From Deltaproteobacteria bacterium (GTDB taxonomy: Bacteria > Desulfobacterota > Binatia > UBA9968 > CAXXLF01): a stretch of 11,949 nt of DNA. The stretch spans positions 1 through 11,949 of the forward strand of contig JACZXR010000025.1 in NCBI GenBank assembly GCA_022571535.1. The letters run 5' to 3'. Under the pieces are notes generated by a model. The model did no database searches. It was not told where the DNA came from and worked only from the letters and a program-made list of their open reading frames with translations. Shown here piece by piece: positions 1 through 6,901 of the stretch. A program made the position numbers and the translations under genes. Positions within the stretch are counted from its first letter, which is position 1, and each line of letters begins with the position of its first letter.

Positions 1-60
1 CTGCCGCTTCTCCCCTTTGGAAACCCCATCGGCTTTGTGCCCGCCTCAAGAGGCGGGGTT
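1..60 (-). repeat. Structured dispersed repeat, copy A (cut by window edge)
   Basis: This is the partial third member of a family also seen at 2246-2369 and 6902-7055. It shares the core GCTTCTCCCC, then GGAAACCCCATCGG and TTTGTGCCC. Its distal hairpin is CCCGCCTC-AA-GAGGCGGG, a perfect 8-bp stem whose bases differ from those in B and C while pairing is kept. The tail after GGGGTTTA diverges from B and C. The copy ends about ten bases downstream of the racemase-like gene stop (that gene is on the minus strand), so it might also act as its 3' structure. The minus strand is assigned from the G-U argument given for copy B. The rest of the copy lies outside the window. Confidence 0.8.
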
Positions 61-69
61 TACATTGAA

Positions 70-831
70 TTAAAACTCGCTCAGTAGCCGACCGAAGCCC
101 TGAATCTTGTCGCCGATGCCGTTCTTCCGAAGCGCGTGCCAATAAATCGCTGTGTTAATGGCGATCACCGGTTTTCTCAGGAACATCTCTGCTTGAGCCG
201 CTAATCGAGCCATGGCGAGATTAGTGCCGACTTGGACGATCGCCTGCACATCCGACTTGTTGAGCTCGACGATAGCATCCCTCAATGTTGCGGTCGAAAC
301 ATGGGCTATCAGCACCGGGCTGGTACATTTGAGTCCCATTAGCACAACAACTTTATAGCCGCAATCGGTGAAAAACCGCATCACGTTCCTATCCCCAACA
401 GGCATGTAGGGGGTGAGCACGGCGATCCGTTCGATTTCATTGCCGTCTGCCTCGCTATATCTGTGGAGTGCCTCCTGACAGGCCTCGGAGCCCACAGAGA
501 CGGAAAGCCCGGCGCGCTCCTCGACATTCTTCATAAATTCCTTGCTGGCCTCGAGCCCGTCCCAGAAGGTCTCGGCCGACATGCCCATGACCAAATAGTC
601 AGGGTGGGAGGTAACCACACGGTCGATAGCGGCCATCAAATCTTTCCGAATGTTGACCATTAATTGGTCGAAATCGTCGTCGCTGTGAATTGGGTCATCG
701 GGGATGAAGATGCGGGAGAAATGGTTGGTAACCCCGGAGGGACGCATCTCGTCGAATTCCGGCTGGACCGACGTGTTGGTCGACGGTGCAATGACGCCAA
801 ACTTTTTACGGTAGCCAAGCGAATCAACCAT
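70..831 (-). CDS. Maleate isomerase / arylmalonate decarboxylase-like protein (Asp/Glu racemase superfamily), cysteine-less variant
   Basis: The 253-aa protein has the two-lobed pattern of the Asp/Glu/hydantoin racemase superfamily, closest in feel to maleate cis-trans isomerase and arylmalonate decarboxylase. Visible landmarks are FGVIAPSTNT (residues 11-20), YLVMGMSAETFWDG (79-92), ERIAVLTPY (134-142), VQVGTNLAMARLAAQAE (199-215) and KPVIAINTAIYWHALR (220-235). Known members use one or two catalytic cysteines, near the MGxS motif and in the [CG][TG]NL-type motif. Here both sites read as glycine (G83, G202), so classical two-base racemisation is not expected. The ATG is well supported by a GGGAGGG ribosome site at 835-841. 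The gene lies 79 bases downstream of the monooxygenase on the same strand and is probably co-transcribed with it. Acting on a maleate/malonate-like acid from aromatic breakdown is an inference; the exact substrate is unknown. Confidence 0.8.
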   Translation of the reverse strand: MVDSLGYRKKFGVIAPSTNTSVQPEFDEMRPSGVTNHFSRIFIPDDPIHSDDDFDQLMVNIRKDLMAAIDRVVTSHPDYLVMGMSAETFWDGLEASKEFMKNVEERAGLSVSVGSEACQEALHRYSEADGNEIERIAVLTPYMPVGDRNVMRFFTDCGYKVVVLMGLKCTSPVLIAHVSTATLRDAIVELNKSDVQAIVQVGTNLAMARLAAQAEMFLRKPVIAINTAIYWHALRKNGIGDKIQGFGRLLSEF

Positions 832-834
832 GTT

Positions 835-841
835 CCCTCCC
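835..841 (-). promoter_or_regulatory. Ribosome binding site of the racemase-like gene
   Basis: The minus strand reads GGGAGGG three bases before the ATG at 829-831. It is a strong though closely spaced Shine-Dalgarno match and supports the chosen start. Confidence 0.6.
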
Positions 842-910
842 GGCTCTTCGTTTCTGGTCGACCTGCCGTATGTTTATGATCATTGGCGAGCTTTTCCTTT
901 GCACCACCGC

Positions 911-2113
911 CTAGCCGACTTCGGCTGCTCTTCTCAGACTCGACAACATCGATGTTCGCATTAAGAACTCATAGGCGCGCTTGGGGTCCGCCGCAGTCCT
1001 GCGCACTTCGTCGAATTGCCGCTTTCGCTTTTCTGAATTGGTTTCATTCAGTACCGCCAGATTATCCATGCTCTGAGCCTTGATGCACTCAATGGCGACC
1101 GGCCTGCGCTGGCGTTCATAAAGCTCCAACGTCTCCGGCGCAGCACCCTTGCACAGGACTGTAAATATCTTTTCAGCCAAGTTGAAGGCATCGTGAATCC
1201 CCCCGTTCATCCCCATACCGCCAAGTGGATTGTTGACGTGGGCGGCGTCGCCGGCCAAGAAGATGCGGCCCTTTCTGTACGCTGCCGCGACTCGCTGGTG
1301 AACCCTATAGAGCGTCCGATGGGCAATCTCATATGGCTCGTCTGATTTCACGACTTTCTGGAGACATGACTCGATCGAGTCGTCAGACATTAATTCCTCC
1401 TCGCTCCTGTCGGGCGAGGCCGGGAGGAGGCAGCGCCAGAAATCAGGCACGCGGAGGAGCAACAGCCATTCCTTCGGGTCCGCGAAGTAGTTGATCGAGG
1501 CAAGCTTCGGAAGGTAATCTGCGAAACCGAACGGTGTGCTGATAAGCATGAAGAGCTCCGGGTAGGTAAAGCCCTCGAATTCGACGCCGATCTCCTTGCG
1601 CACCACACTCGACGCACCGTCGGCACCGATCAGGTATGATCCGCGGTATGCTTCAGTGCTCCCTCCCGGACCCTCGGTCACTACTCGGACACTGTCCCCA
1701 GTCTGGCTTGCACCTGTCACCTTCGAATTGAAGATTACCTGTGCCCAGGGGTACACCGTCAGCTTGTCGTAAACGATACGGGTCAGCTTGAACTGCTCGC
1801 ACTGAACCCGGTAGGGGTGTGCGGTTTCATCCGCGAGAATGCCGAGATCAAATTCGCCGACCACCCCCGCGACTCGGTCGCGGATCTGCCAGGTGGCGGC
1901 GACCAGACCCTGCGCAATGACCTGTTCGGTGATACCATACTCGTCGAGCATATCGAGAGTCGGTGGGTGGAAGGTAGAGGCACGCAGATCCCGACCGAGC
2001 TGGGGTCCTGCCTCGAGCACCGTTACCGGCAAACCGCGGCTGGCCAGATAGATTGCCGCCGACAGGCCTACCGGCCCGGCACCGACAATGATCACCCGCT
2101 CCCTGTCATTCAT
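911..2113 (-). CDS. FAD-dependent class A aromatic-ring-type monooxygenase (PheA/TfdB/MhpA-like)
   Basis: This is a 400-aa group A flavoprotein monooxygenase, a family that hydroxylates aromatic or related ring compounds with NAD(P)H and O2. All three signatures are present: the Rossmann motif GAGPVG at residues 11-16 followed by E34 for the ADP ribose, the DG motif GADGASS at 163-169, and the FAD-ribityl GD motif LAGDAAHVNNPLGGMGMNGG at 286-305. There is no C-terminal thioredoxin-like domain as in full phenol hydroxylases, so it resembles the shorter MhpA/UbiH-type architecture. An in-frame ATG at 2230 is rejected because it lies inside the predicted promoter. An ATG at 2158 lacks a ribosome site. 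ATG 2113 follows an AAGGAGAAGGA stretch, although the spacing (about 12-17) is long. The substrate cannot be told from sequence. The flanking TRAP genes and racemase-like gene suggest an organic-acid or aromatic-acid catabolic unit. Confidence 0.88.
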   Translation of the reverse strand: MNDRERVIIVGAGPVGLSAAIYLASRGLPVTVLEAGPQLGRDLRASTFHPPTLDMLDEYGITEQVIAQGLVAATWQIRDRVAGVVGEFDLGILADETAHPYRVQCEQFKLTRIVYDKLTVYPWAQVIFNSKVTGASQTGDSVRVVTEGPGGSTEAYRGSYLIGADGASSVVRKEIGVEFEGFTYPELFMLISTPFGFADYLPKLASINYFADPKEWLLLLRVPDFWRCLLPASPDRSEEELMSDDSIESCLQKVVKSDEPYEIAHRTLYRVHQRVAAAYRKGRIFLAGDAAHVNNPLGGMGMNGGIHDAFNLAEKIFTVLCKGAAPETLELYERQRRPVAIECIKAQSMDNLAVLNETNSEKRKRQFDEVRRTAADPKRAYEFLMRTSMLSSLRRAAEVG

Positions 2114-2200
2114 ACTGCAGCTATGTCCTTCTCCTTTGTCTAGGCACCTTCTCTTCATCGAGAGTGCGAGTGAAATGCCAGTCCAAAGATTAGGTCCCTG

Positions 2201-2230
2201 AATATATAAAGCCCGGCGAGACGCTGTCAA
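2201..2230 (-). promoter_or_regulatory. Sigma70-like promoter for the monooxygenase-racemase operon
   Basis: On the minus strand a perfect -35 TTGACA (2225-2230) is followed after 16 bases by TATATA (2203-2208), or after 18 by TATATT (2201-2206). Transcription would begin near 2195, leaving a leader of about 80 bases before ATG 2113. The promoter lies 15 bases from the edge of repeat B. Its place rules out the longest in-frame start at 2230. Confidence 0.6.
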
Positions 2231-2245
2231 TCACCACTTTTTAAA

Positions 2246-2369
2246 AATCAAGTTATATCGACCACGGGGTTTGAACCCCGTGGTCGACCAAAGGGAAGAG
2301 CTACCGCTTCTCCCCTTTGGAAACCCCATCGGTTTTGTGCCCACGGCAAGCCGCGGGGTTACCCAATAA
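2246..2369 (-). repeat. Structured dispersed repeat, copy B (124 bp, three hairpins)
   Basis: This copy shares both flanks with copy C (AATCAAGTTATATCG at one end, GGGGTTACCCAATAA at the other). It contains three palindromes. Stem I (2259-2286) is a perfect 13-bp stem with a 2-base loop. Stem II (about 2288-2320) pairs CCAAAGGG with CCCTTTGG and continues inward. Stem III pairs AACCCC with GGGGTT around a GGC-AA-GCC hairpin. On the plus strand stems II and III hold A-C mismatches, which become G-U pairs on the minus strand, so the minus strand is the likelier folded form. The copy lies in the 292-bp gap between dctM and the monooxygenase. No transposase or nuclease gene is attached. It could be a MITE/IS200-IS605-type relic or a non-coding RNA. 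Confidence 0.85.
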
Positions 2370-2405
2370 TTTATCTGTTTGTTGATGCTCAAAAGATGCT
2401 GGCGC

Positions 2406-3692
2406 CTACTTGATACCCAAAAGAAGCCGGGGCAGAAACAACGTGATGCCTGGCACATAGGTAATGATGATAAGTACGATGACGGCAATACCCACGAACG
2501 GAAGAGCGCCAGAGGCAACTTCCGAAAAACGCACCTTGAAGATGGAGCTAGCGGTGAAGAGATCGATCCCAAAGGGTGGGGTGGCCGAGCCAATGGCGAT
2601 ATTCGTGACGACGAGGATCCCGAGATGGATCGGGTTGATCCCCATGGTTACCGCAGCCGGAAAAAAGATGGGCATGAAGATCAGGAGGACGGAGATCGGA
2701 TCGATGAACATGCATGCAATGAACAGGACAAGGTTCATCAACATCAGGAAATAGATGGGCGAGGGAACATAGGCAACTACGGCCTGACTAATGGCTTGCG
2801 GAACGCCGGACACGATGAGAAGCCAAGTCATAGCCGAGGCCCCCGAGACAACGAGGAAAATGAGACCGGTCACCGTGGCGCTTTTAACAGCGGCCCGGTA
2901 CACATCGGCAGGCACCAGGCTGCGGTAGATCAGAATCTCGACGAACATGGCGTACACCGCCGACACGCCGGCCGCTTCGGTCGGAGTGAACACCCCCGAA
3001 TAGATGCCCCCGATAATGATCACGGGCACGCCTGCGGCCCACGCGGTATGCAGGAAGGCCCTCCAGAGCTGTGGAAGCGTTGTCCGCGGCGTCCTTGGGA
3101 TATCGAATTTCTTGGCCCTCTTGTAAGCATACATCATGAAAGCAATTGCCAAGACTATACCGGGACCAAAACCGCCAATAAAAAGAGCGCCGACTGACGT
3201 ACTGGTCACCACGGCGAAGATAATCATTGCTATGCTTGGCGGGATAAGCAAGGCAATGTCGCTGGAATTTACGATCAGGCCCAGGATGAATCGCCTCTGG
3301 TAGCCTGCCTTGAGCATGGCCGGATACATCACGCCTCCGATCGCCGCCACCGTGGCCTGTGTGGAGCCTGATACGGCACCGAAGAATGTGCAGCTCACAA
3401 TGGTGGTCATCGCCATGCCACCGGGCAAATGGCCAACCAGACGCTGCACAAAGTCAACGAGACGGTGCGCCATGGAGCCCCGGACAATGATCTCCGCGGC
3501 AAAGATAAAGAACGGCACAGCAAGCAATGCAAATACCGATACGCCGTTGAACATCTTGTGGAAGACGATATTGAGGCCGATGTCGGGCATGTAGATGGCC
3601 AGTGCGGCGATCACCGGAATTGCGAGGCTAGCGAAAAATGGGACCCCCGCGGCGAGCAACAAGGCGGCGAGCACAATGATGAGCAGAACCAT
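2406..3692 (-). CDS. dctM: TRAP transporter large permease subunit (DctM family)
   Basis: The 428-aa, very hydrophobic protein has the standard DctM length and about a dozen membrane segments. Family landmarks include LLAVPFFIFAAEIIVRG (residues 56-72), LVGHLPGGMAM, FGAVSGSTQATVAAIGGVMYPAMLKAGY, then LIPPSIAMIIFAVVTSTSVGALFIGGFGPG, and a second half with PTEAAGVSAVYAM and IGSATPPFGIDLFT. It forms the Na+- or H+-coupled channel of a tripartite transporter that takes up organic acids delivered by a periplasmic binding protein. The start is six bases after the dctQ stop, with the ribosome site GGAGGAG lying inside the last dctQ codons, so the two are translationally linked. The gene is intact although the partner dctP is decayed. 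The substrate is unknown. Confidence 0.94.
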   Translation of the reverse strand: MVLLIIVLAALLLAAGVPFFASLAIPVIAALAIYMPDIGLNIVFHKMFNGVSVFALLAVPFFIFAAEIIVRGSMAHRLVDFVQRLVGHLPGGMAMTTIVSCTFFGAVSGSTQATVAAIGGVMYPAMLKAGYQRRFILGLIVNSSDIALLIPPSIAMIIFAVVTSTSVGALFIGGFGPGIVLAIAFMMYAYKRAKKFDIPRTPRTTLPQLWRAFLHTAWAAGVPVIIIGGIYSGVFTPTEAAGVSAVYAMFVEILIYRSLVPADVYRAAVKSATVTGLIFLVVSGASAMTWLLIVSGVPQAISQAVVAYVPSPIYFLMLMNLVLFIACMFIDPISVLLIFMPIFFPAAVTMGINPIHLGILVVTNIAIGSATPPFGIDLFTASSIFKVRFSEVASGALPFVGIAVIVLIIITYVPGITLFLPRLLLGIK

Positions 3693-3698
3693 GCCAGG

Positions 3699-4202
3699 CT
3701 ACTCCTCCATTTCCAAGGCGTCGTCGGGTTTGCCGGTCTTGAAGAAGCGCACCACAAGTTGAATGAAGTGAATGGTCATGAAGAGGATTGCAACGCTGAC
3801 CACCAGGTACGGCAAGTACTTGGGAATCCCCATTGTGGCAATTTTCCCCTGCATGTCGTAGATCGTCCGGGTGACCTGCAGGCTCATGACGAACAAGAAC
3901 CCTGTAAGGGATGCGGTCACGATGAGACCAAAGATATAGAAAACCTTTCTCCACCGCCCAGATAAGGTTTCGTAGAGGGCGTTCATGGTGATGTGGCGAT
4001 TGAGCCGCGTGCCGTACGCGGCCGCAAAGTACGACATGCAGATCATAAGGACGATCGCGAAGTCTTCCGCCCAGGTAATGGTTTCCCCGGTGAAAAAGCG
4101 CAGGGCGACGTTGACAAAGATCAACGCCGTCATCACGATGAGAGAGGACCCGATGATGAATCGTTCTATATGACTGATCAGGAGATCAAGCTTTCGAAGC
4201 AT
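3699..4202 (-). CDS. dctQ: TRAP transporter small permease subunit (DctQ family)
   Basis: The 167-aa protein has four predicted membrane helices: roughly residues 14-36, 48-66, 87-109 and 130-152. It carries the family's RFFTGETITWAEDFA segment after helix 1. DctQ pairs with DctM to form the inner-membrane part of a TRAP transporter. The stop is followed after six bases by dctM on the same strand. The ATG at 4202 has no good ribosome site just upstream; translation may once have been coupled to dctP, whose relic ends 91 bases before it. The protein itself shows no damage. Confidence 0.9.
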   Translation of the reverse strand: MLRKLDLLISHIERFIIGSSLIVMTALIFVNVALRFFTGETITWAEDFAIVLMICMSYFAAAYGTRLNRHITMNALYETLSGRWRKVFYIFGLIVTASLTGFLFVMSLQVTRTIYDMQGKIATMGIPKYLPYLVVSVAILFMTIHFIQLVVRFFKTGKPDDALEMEE

Positions 4203-4293
4203 GAGCGGGACTGAGATTGAACAAGGTCACAGCAGTGTCGTGAATACGCCATGACCGCAAAAACGATCCAACTTTTCCAAGAAAGGAGGATGC

Positions 4294-4855
4294 CTACTTT
4301 GAATGGGCAGCGAGATCCGCTTCCAGCATCTGAACGAGATTTTTGCCGTCCTTTCCGATTCGATTGATAATCACGTTCTTTACGTTTTGTGTAGCATCGC
4401 GGAACCGCTTTCGTTCCTGTGACGATATCTTGACAAACTTCAACCCTGCTGCCTTCATGGCCTTAACGCTTTCTTATAAATCTCCTGGCCACGTTCCAGG
4501 GTCACCCTTTCCGCTTCGCGGAACACCTCCCTGAGAGTCTTCTGAAGGTCAGACGGCAGCTTATCCCACCATTTTGTGCCAGTACACTCCAGAGTGCCAA
4601 GCTGGAGCTTCTCGATCATCTGGATATTGTTGCCGACTTGCGAGGCTGGAAACACCCTCCCTTCAATGCGACCGCCGGTACGTTTCCTAACCTCTTTAAC
4701 CACCCACTTCGCCATTGTGCTGATGGAGTCCGTTGGGACCCGAGTGTCCCACACTTCATAGTGAACTCAGCACCGAAGCTGGGAACCTGCATGAAAAGCA
4801 AGGATAACGCGACGCTAACGAAGATGAGCACGGCCTTTAGGAAGCTATTTTTTAT
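4294..4855 (-). pseudogene. dctP: Decayed TRAP transporter periplasmic binding protein (DctP)
   Basis: Four lesions can be read. (1) The start codon is ATA at 4853-4855, eight bases after a GGAGG site at 4864-4868; the following codons give a signal peptide, NSFLKAVLIFVSVALSLL, up to SFGAEF. (2) A one-base loss near 4739-4741 (CTCGGGTCCC where CTCGGGGTCCC restores frame) splits KCGTLG from VPTDSISTMAKW. (3) After RIEGRVFPASQVGNNIQMIE and GTLECTGT the next residues are KWWDKLPSDLQKTL, normally near the C-terminal end, so about 150-180 residues are missing near 4575-4590. (4) A one-base loss near 4460 (TTAAGGCC for TTAAAGGCC) precedes MKAAGLKFVKISSQERKRF and a stop at 4294-4296. DctP proteins are usually about 330 aa; the coding remnant is about 187 codons. 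It cannot work as a binding protein. Confidence 0.88.
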
Positions 4856-5509
4856 GGCGTTCCTCCGGTAGAATAAGTTTAGCTTTTAACACTTGAGTTA
4901 CATTTAGACAAGGGGCCTGACCCTGTTTTGGTGAAACCCTTACCGTATGTCTTTAGGTCCGCTGAGCCCGATCTCGGGTCATCAAGCCTCTATCCGTGCT
5001 CTTGCTGTGGATGAGGTTTTTGCAGGGACAAAATGGCAGAGGGTTTCTTCATGCCCTGATGGGACACATAATAAAAGGCACGCGGATAATTCATCTTCAA
5101 CGGACCAGCCATCAATCCTACTTATCAATCCCGTACACCTAACCTCAAAGTCGGGTATAACTATCTGGGCAAATAGGCAATTCCCAGTACAGGACTTTCC
5201 GCAAGAGAACATTGACGTTCCAAAGCGAATCACCTGCTAGACAAACAGTTTTAGAGGCTGCACAAGGACTTTACCCCTAACCTATGCAGGGGCGAAAGCT
5301 CCATGGTATGAAATTACAGATAACTTGCCTCAATACCAGGAAAGAGAACCGGGTAGAAAATAAGGTGCCGCAAAGAAATTGCAGAATATCCAACGCGCGG
5401 ACTCCTTTGCCATACCAACCTCGTAGGTACTGGGATCACTCAGGTATTATTAAAAATTTTACTTTTTGCCGAGGATTTCATTGAACGGCACATTATTGAT
5501 TCTCGTATA
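4856..5509. other. Gene-poor spacer between decayed dctP and the IS630 element
   Basis: No gene is convincing here. Opposite-strand frames of 97 codons (4947-5240, plus) and 83 codons (4982-5233, minus, GTG start) overlap, lack ribosome sites and match no family I recognise; one may be a remnant of a lost regulator or other gene. A minus-strand TTGTCT near 4907-4912 might belong to the old dctP promoter, but no good -10 follows. The DNA is AT-richer towards 5450-5510. Confidence 0.4.
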
Positions 5510-5529
5510 AGTAATGGATATCCATTCAG
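5510..5529 (+). repeat. Left terminal inverted repeat of the IS630 element
   Basis: This end reads AGTAATGGATATCCATTCAG. Its first 12 bases match the inverted right end at 11 of 12 positions. It is preceded by TA at 5508-5509. Confidence 0.65.
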
Positions 5530-5550
5530 TAATTTGCTATGTTATGAGGT

Positions 5551-6565
5551 ATGCGACCTCATGGCACCTCTCAGCAGCTGGAAGCACGAAGACGTCGAGC
5601 CGTAGCTCTACTGCGAGCTGGCAAAACGTATCAATCTGTGGCCGCGACTCTAAACTCCTCGATAAGCTCTGTAGTACGTTGGGTCCAGAGCTTTCGCCAA
5701 GGTGGGGCAGTCGCTCTTCGGTCAAAACCAACACCTGGTCGTCCGCCGCGGTTCTCCCAGTCCCAGAAGCGCAAGCTGCTGCGACTACTGAACAGAGGCG
5801 CTTGCGCAGCAGGTTACACGACAGACCTCTGGACCCTGCCGCGGATTGCCAAGCTGATCGAAAAGCATTTCGGGATTCGCTACCACCCAGGCCATGTGTG
5901 GCGGGTGATGATGAATCTCGAATGGACGTGGCAGAAGCCGCAACGTCGGGCCACACAAAGAGACGAGGAAACCAACGCCCGCTGGAAGAAATACGAGTGG
6001 CCGAGTATAAAAAAAAGCCCGAAGACTTGGGGCCCATCTCGTATTTCTCGACGAAAGCGGGTTCCTCCTCATCCCTAACGTCCGCAAGACCTGGGCACCG
6101 ATCGGGGAGACGCCCATCTTCAGACACAGCTATAAGCGGGATCGGATTTCTGCCATCTCTGCCGTCACCGTATCCCCGTTGCGGAAGTGGCTTGGACTTT
6201 ACTTCCGTTTGCACAGCATCAACATCACCGGTGTGGAGGTCATCGGATTCTTGCACCACCTTCTCCGGCACTTGCGCGGGCCGGTTGTACTTCTTTGGGA
6301 TGGCGGCACCATCCACAGGCGCCTCATCGTTAAGGAGTTTCTGCGCCGCCACAAGCGCCTCCATGTGCATCGGTTCCCGCCCTATACCCCGGAGCTTAAC
6401 CCTGACGAGTTCGTGTGGACCAAGGCCAAATACGCCCTGTCCAACGGTGCGCCCAAGGACATCGTTGAGCTTGGACGCCGACTCCGTCGCGCAATCCACC
6501 GCGTTCGAGACTCCCAGCGACTTCTTCGGTCTTGCATTCATGCTTCGGACTTGCCATGGCCTTGA
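5551..6565 (+). pseudogene. IS630-family DDE transposase, split by a frameshift
   Basis: The N-terminal half (5551 to about 6015) carries a helix-turn-helix region (LLRAGKTYQSVAATLNSSIS, then VVRWVQSFRQGG) and the linker GRPPRFSQSQKRKLL. It continues through YTTDLWTLPRIAKLIEKHFG to WKKYEWPSIKK. Reading then shifts by +1 (or -2) at an eight-A run, 6009-6016. In the new frame follow AHLVFLDESGFLLIPNVRK (first D), VVLLWDGGTIHRR (second D) and PPYTPELNPDEFVWTKAKY (final acidic residue), so the full DDE triad is present across the break. A seven-A run would give one uninterrupted protein of about 337 aa, the usual family length. Either it is a dead copy with one inserted A, or expression needs slippage in the A run. 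The ATG at 5551 has only a weak GAGG just upstream. Confidence 0.85.
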
Positions 6566-6585
6566 TGATAGATATATCCATTATT
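6566..6585 (-). repeat. Right terminal inverted repeat of the IS630 element
   Basis: Read on the minus strand it begins AATAATGGATAT, mirroring the left end. It is followed by TA at 6586-6587 and starts right after the transposase stop. Confidence 0.65.
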
Positions 6586-6587
6586 TA

Positions 6588-6901
6588 TGCGAAGGTCAAT
6601 AATATATCTTCCAAATTCATGATGGATTGTTGGAGGGCAGTACTCTCTGTAGAGAGAAACTATATCTCCGGGATCGTGACTTGGCGGAATAGCCTGGTAC
6701 TGCGGAAGACGAATTCACAAATTTCAAAGATATATTTTTTAGCACAAAGCCCCGACAACATTTGGCATTCTCTCACCCTGCAATCCAAGCTGTCAAACAT
6801 GCAACACCAAGGTCGTAGGAGAGACATTGGCATACCATCAGTGATATAATACGAGCTGTTCAATGGTGAGGAAATTGAAAGGCGATGCAAAAAAATTTCG
6901 C
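6588..6901. other. Non-coding spacer between IS630 and repeat C
   Basis: No supported gene is seen. The region is AT-rich. Its only useful signal is a perfect TATAAT near its right end, annotated separately. Confidence 0.5.
6821..6850 (+). promoter_or_regulatory. Possible sigma70 promoter upstream of repeat C and the 182-aa gene
   Basis: TATAAT at 6845-6850 is a perfect -10. GAGACA at 6821-6826 (18-base spacer) matches four of six -35 positions. A transcript from here would contain repeat C in its leader, in the less favoured (plus) sense. Confidence 0.35.

Larger units (their letters stand above)
5510..6585 (+). mobile_element. IS630-family (Tc1/mariner-like) insertion sequence, about 1.08 kb
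   Basis: The element holds a single DDE transposase reading frame and imperfect terminal inverted repeats beginning A[G/A]TAATGGATAT. It is flanked by TA on both sides (5508-5509 and 6586-6587), matching the TA target duplication of IS630/Tc1-mariner elements. Length fits the family (about 1.0-1.2 kb). Sequence similarity of the two ends extends a few bases past the TA (CGTATA against CGCATA), so the true ends might lie slightly further out. The transposase is frameshifted, so this copy is probably inactive unless slippage restores it. Confidence 0.78.

Noticed and set aside
2231..2593. Minus-strand frame with a peptide (GTKPMGFP...) repeated in the frame at 6860-7063
   Set aside because: The shared peptide is only the translation of repeats B and C; frames differ around it and the DNA is dominated by palindromes.
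2379..3197. Long plus-strand open frame of 272 codons opposite dctM
   Set aside because: Highly polar His/Asp/Gly-rich translation antisense to a clear DctM gene; it is a shadow.
5514..6602. Long open frames on both strands (362 and 334 codons) across the IS630 transposase
   Set aside because: Low-complexity Ser/Arg-rich translations; the true transposase motifs lie in two other plus-strand frames.
6532..6849. 105-codon plus-strand frame starting inside the IS630 end
   Set aside because: It begins within the transposase frame, crosses the IS right end and has no ribosome site or domain.
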